Part shown: piece by piece, positions 5,833-6,544 of the stretch
Layout of the letters: every line of letters starts with the position of its first letter
Position numbering within the stretch: position 1 is the first letter of the stretch
NCBI GenBank assembly: GCA_946481615.1
Contig: CAMLOR010000198.1
Location: 1 to 6,544 of the forward strand
Reading direction: 5' to 3'
Length of the DNA stretch: 6,544 bases
Source: an uncultured Aquimonas sp.
GTDB lineage: Bacteria > Pseudomonadota > Gammaproteobacteria > Xanthomonadales > Xanthomonadaceae
Translations under genes and position numbers: made by a program
Notes under the pieces: model-generated
Told to the model about the DNA's origin: nothing
The model's database searches: none
Seen by the model: the letters and a program-made list of their open reading frames with translations, nothing else

Positions 5833-6222
5833 AACGAGGCGTTCGAAGCGCAGCAGCGCATATCGCAGCGGCGTGGACGCCACGATCATGCCGATCGCAA
5901 CCCCCAGCGCATTCGCCGCCATGTCGGCGAGATCGCCGCCGCTGCGCCACGGCACGAAGGTCTGCAGGCCTTCGATGAGCGCACCGAGCGCGAGCAGCAC
6001 GGCATACGCCCACCGCCGCATCCGGACCACCTCGAACAACATGCCGGCATAGGCCGACAGCAGCGCGTAGCCGATGAAATGTTCGAGCTTGTCGCCATGA
6101 ACGACCGTGAGCGGCAGGGCCGGCATCGGCAGCAGGCACACTACCAGGGTGAGCGCCATCATCGCGAACCAGGCACGCAGCCAAAGCCGCGGCCGCCGGA
6201 AAGCCCGCAGCCCCTCGATCAC
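5821..6222 (-). CDS. VanZ-like family membrane protein
   Basis: The 133-residue protein has four likely transmembrane segments (about 17-34, 48-66, 71-88 and 99-117). It carries VanZ-like family signatures: DKLEHFIGYALLS (44-56), ALIEGLQTFVPWRSGGDLAD (81-100) and MAANALGVAIG (101-111). These are the polar residues spaced along helices that define the family. VanZ itself gives low-level teicoplanin resistance, but most homologues are of unknown function, so resistance should not be assumed. The start is GTG at 6222, overlapping the upstream methyltransferase stop by GTGA, which suggests translational coupling; no clear Shine-Dalgarno precedes it. Internal ATG at residue 21 would remove the basic N-terminus and cut into the first helix, so it is less likely. 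The 3' end (VVPA and TAG) is formed by a REP-like repeat arm, so the C-terminus may differ from relatives. Confidence 0.85.
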   Translation of the reverse strand: MIEGLRAFRRPRLWLRAWFAMMALTLVVCLLPMPALPLTVVHGDKLEHFIGYALLSAYAGMLFEVVRMRRWAYAVLLALGALIEGLQTFVPWRSGGDLADMAANALGVAIGMIVASTPLRYALLRFERLVVPA

Positions 6223-6544
6223 AGCCGATGGCTCTGGTCGCCGAATTCGAACTGCGCGGTGGCGTCGACGCCGCGCTGCAGGCCCATCACCTTGAAGCGC
6301 TCGCCCATCTCGCCGGGCAAGGTCAGGCGCTTGGCTTCGTTGGTGCGGCGGTGGCGTTCGACATCGTCGCCCTCGCCCGCTTCGAGGCGATCCTGCAATC
6401 CGTTGTTGAGCAGGAAGGCCGCCTGCGAGGCGAAGCCCGCCAGCTCGAAGCCTGCGACCTGTCCGGCTTCCGCCACTGCGGTGAAATCCACGAAGGCGGT
6501 GAGATCCTGCAGGCCGGGCAGGAAGAACGGATCGCCGTGCGCGC
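6219..6544 (-). CDS. MidA/NDUFAF7-type SAM-dependent methyltransferase, C-terminal part (partial)
   Basis: The last 107 codons are present; the gene begins beyond the right edge. The visible C-terminus reads DPFFLPGLQDLTAFVDF, then AEAGQVAGFELAGFASQAAFLLNNGL, then an acidic or charged stretch, then LTLPGEMGERFKVMGLQRG. These segments are characteristic of the C-terminal region of the SAM-dependent methyltransferase family containing Dictyostelium MidA and human NDUFAF7 (Methyltransf_28). The mitochondrial protein methylates an arginine of complex I subunit NDUFS2; the substrate of bacterial members is not established. The SAM-binding motifs lie outside the window, so activity cannot be judged. 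The stop TGA (6221-6219) overlaps the GTG start of the VanZ-like gene by 4 bp, placing both in one minus-strand transcription unit. Confidence 0.85.
   Translation of the reverse strand, partial: AHGDPFFLPGLQDLTAFVDFTAVAEAGQVAGFELAGFASQAAFLLNNGLQDRLEAGEGDDVERHRRTNEAKRLTLPGEMGERFKVMGLQRGVDATAQFEFGDQSHRL

Noticed and set aside
4452..5978. 508-codon plus-strand open frame overlapping cca in another frame
   Set aside because: It is Arg/Ala/Gly-rich shadow sequence, whereas the cca frame encodes a full enzyme matching E. coli Cca motif by motif.
5821..6222. VanZ-like gene as a glycopeptide resistance determinant
   Set aside because: Only the broad VanZ-like family is recognisable; no vanHAX or regulatory genes are nearby, and the host appears Gram-negative, where this resistance role does not apply.
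1..6544. Defence island, CRISPR array, prophage, integron or toxin-antitoxin pair
   Set aside because: No regularly spaced direct repeats, recombinase, transposase or small paired genes were seen; all sizeable genes belong to ordinary chromosomal families.

Overview
The window is very GC-rich proteobacterial chromosome, with strong G/C bias at third codon positions (hence many long open frames antisense to real genes). The partial TonB-dependent receptor N-terminus (ELDRIEVTGSRIK type), the gene families and the -10-like TAnnnT boxes close to start codons suggest a gammaproteobacterium of the Xanthomonadales/Lysobacterales group. That placement is inference from protein style, not a database match. 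No rRNA, tRNA, CRISPR array, insertion sequence or phage gene was seen. The region reads as ordinary core chromosome.

Layout from left to right: (1) 1-156, minus: N-terminus of an exported TonB-dependent receptor, cut by the window edge. (2) 157-289: its leader and putative promoter, holding a perfect 8-bp inverted repeat and a weak terminator-like hairpin. (3) 290-1087, minus: TauE/SafE-family membrane permease. (4) 1106-3061, plus: slt, soluble lytic murein transglycosylase, whose start lies only 18 bp from the divergent permease start. (5) 3061-4005, plus: atypical SDR/NAD(P)-binding protein (NDUFA9-like), coupled to slt by a TGATG overlap. (6) 4002-4424, minus: lipoprotein-anchored group 1 truncated hemoglobin, converging on the SDR gene and sharing a CTAG stop with it. 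(7) 4425-4494: short divergent promoter region. (8) 4495-5715, plus: cca, tRNA CCA-adding enzyme with an HD domain. (9) 5716-5832: convergent spacer with a degenerate REP-like inverted repeat. (10) 5821-6222, minus: VanZ-like membrane protein. (11) 6219-6544, minus: C-terminus of a MidA/NDUFAF7-type SAM-dependent methyltransferase, overlapping the VanZ-like start by GTGA.

Functionally this is housekeeping: envelope uptake (receptor), small-anion export (permease), peptidoglycan turnover (slt), tRNA 3'-end maintenance (cca), and less well-defined proteins. The clearest transcription units are slt plus the SDR gene (plus strand) and the MidA-like gene plus the VanZ-like gene (minus strand). I did not find a convincing undescribed multi-gene system. 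The most interesting single items are the exported truncated hemoglobin whose distal heme-pocket polar residues appear to be replaced by leucine, the very compact permease/slt divergent start region with a possibly leaderless slt transcript, and the REP-like repeat that supplies the last codons and stop of the VanZ-like gene.
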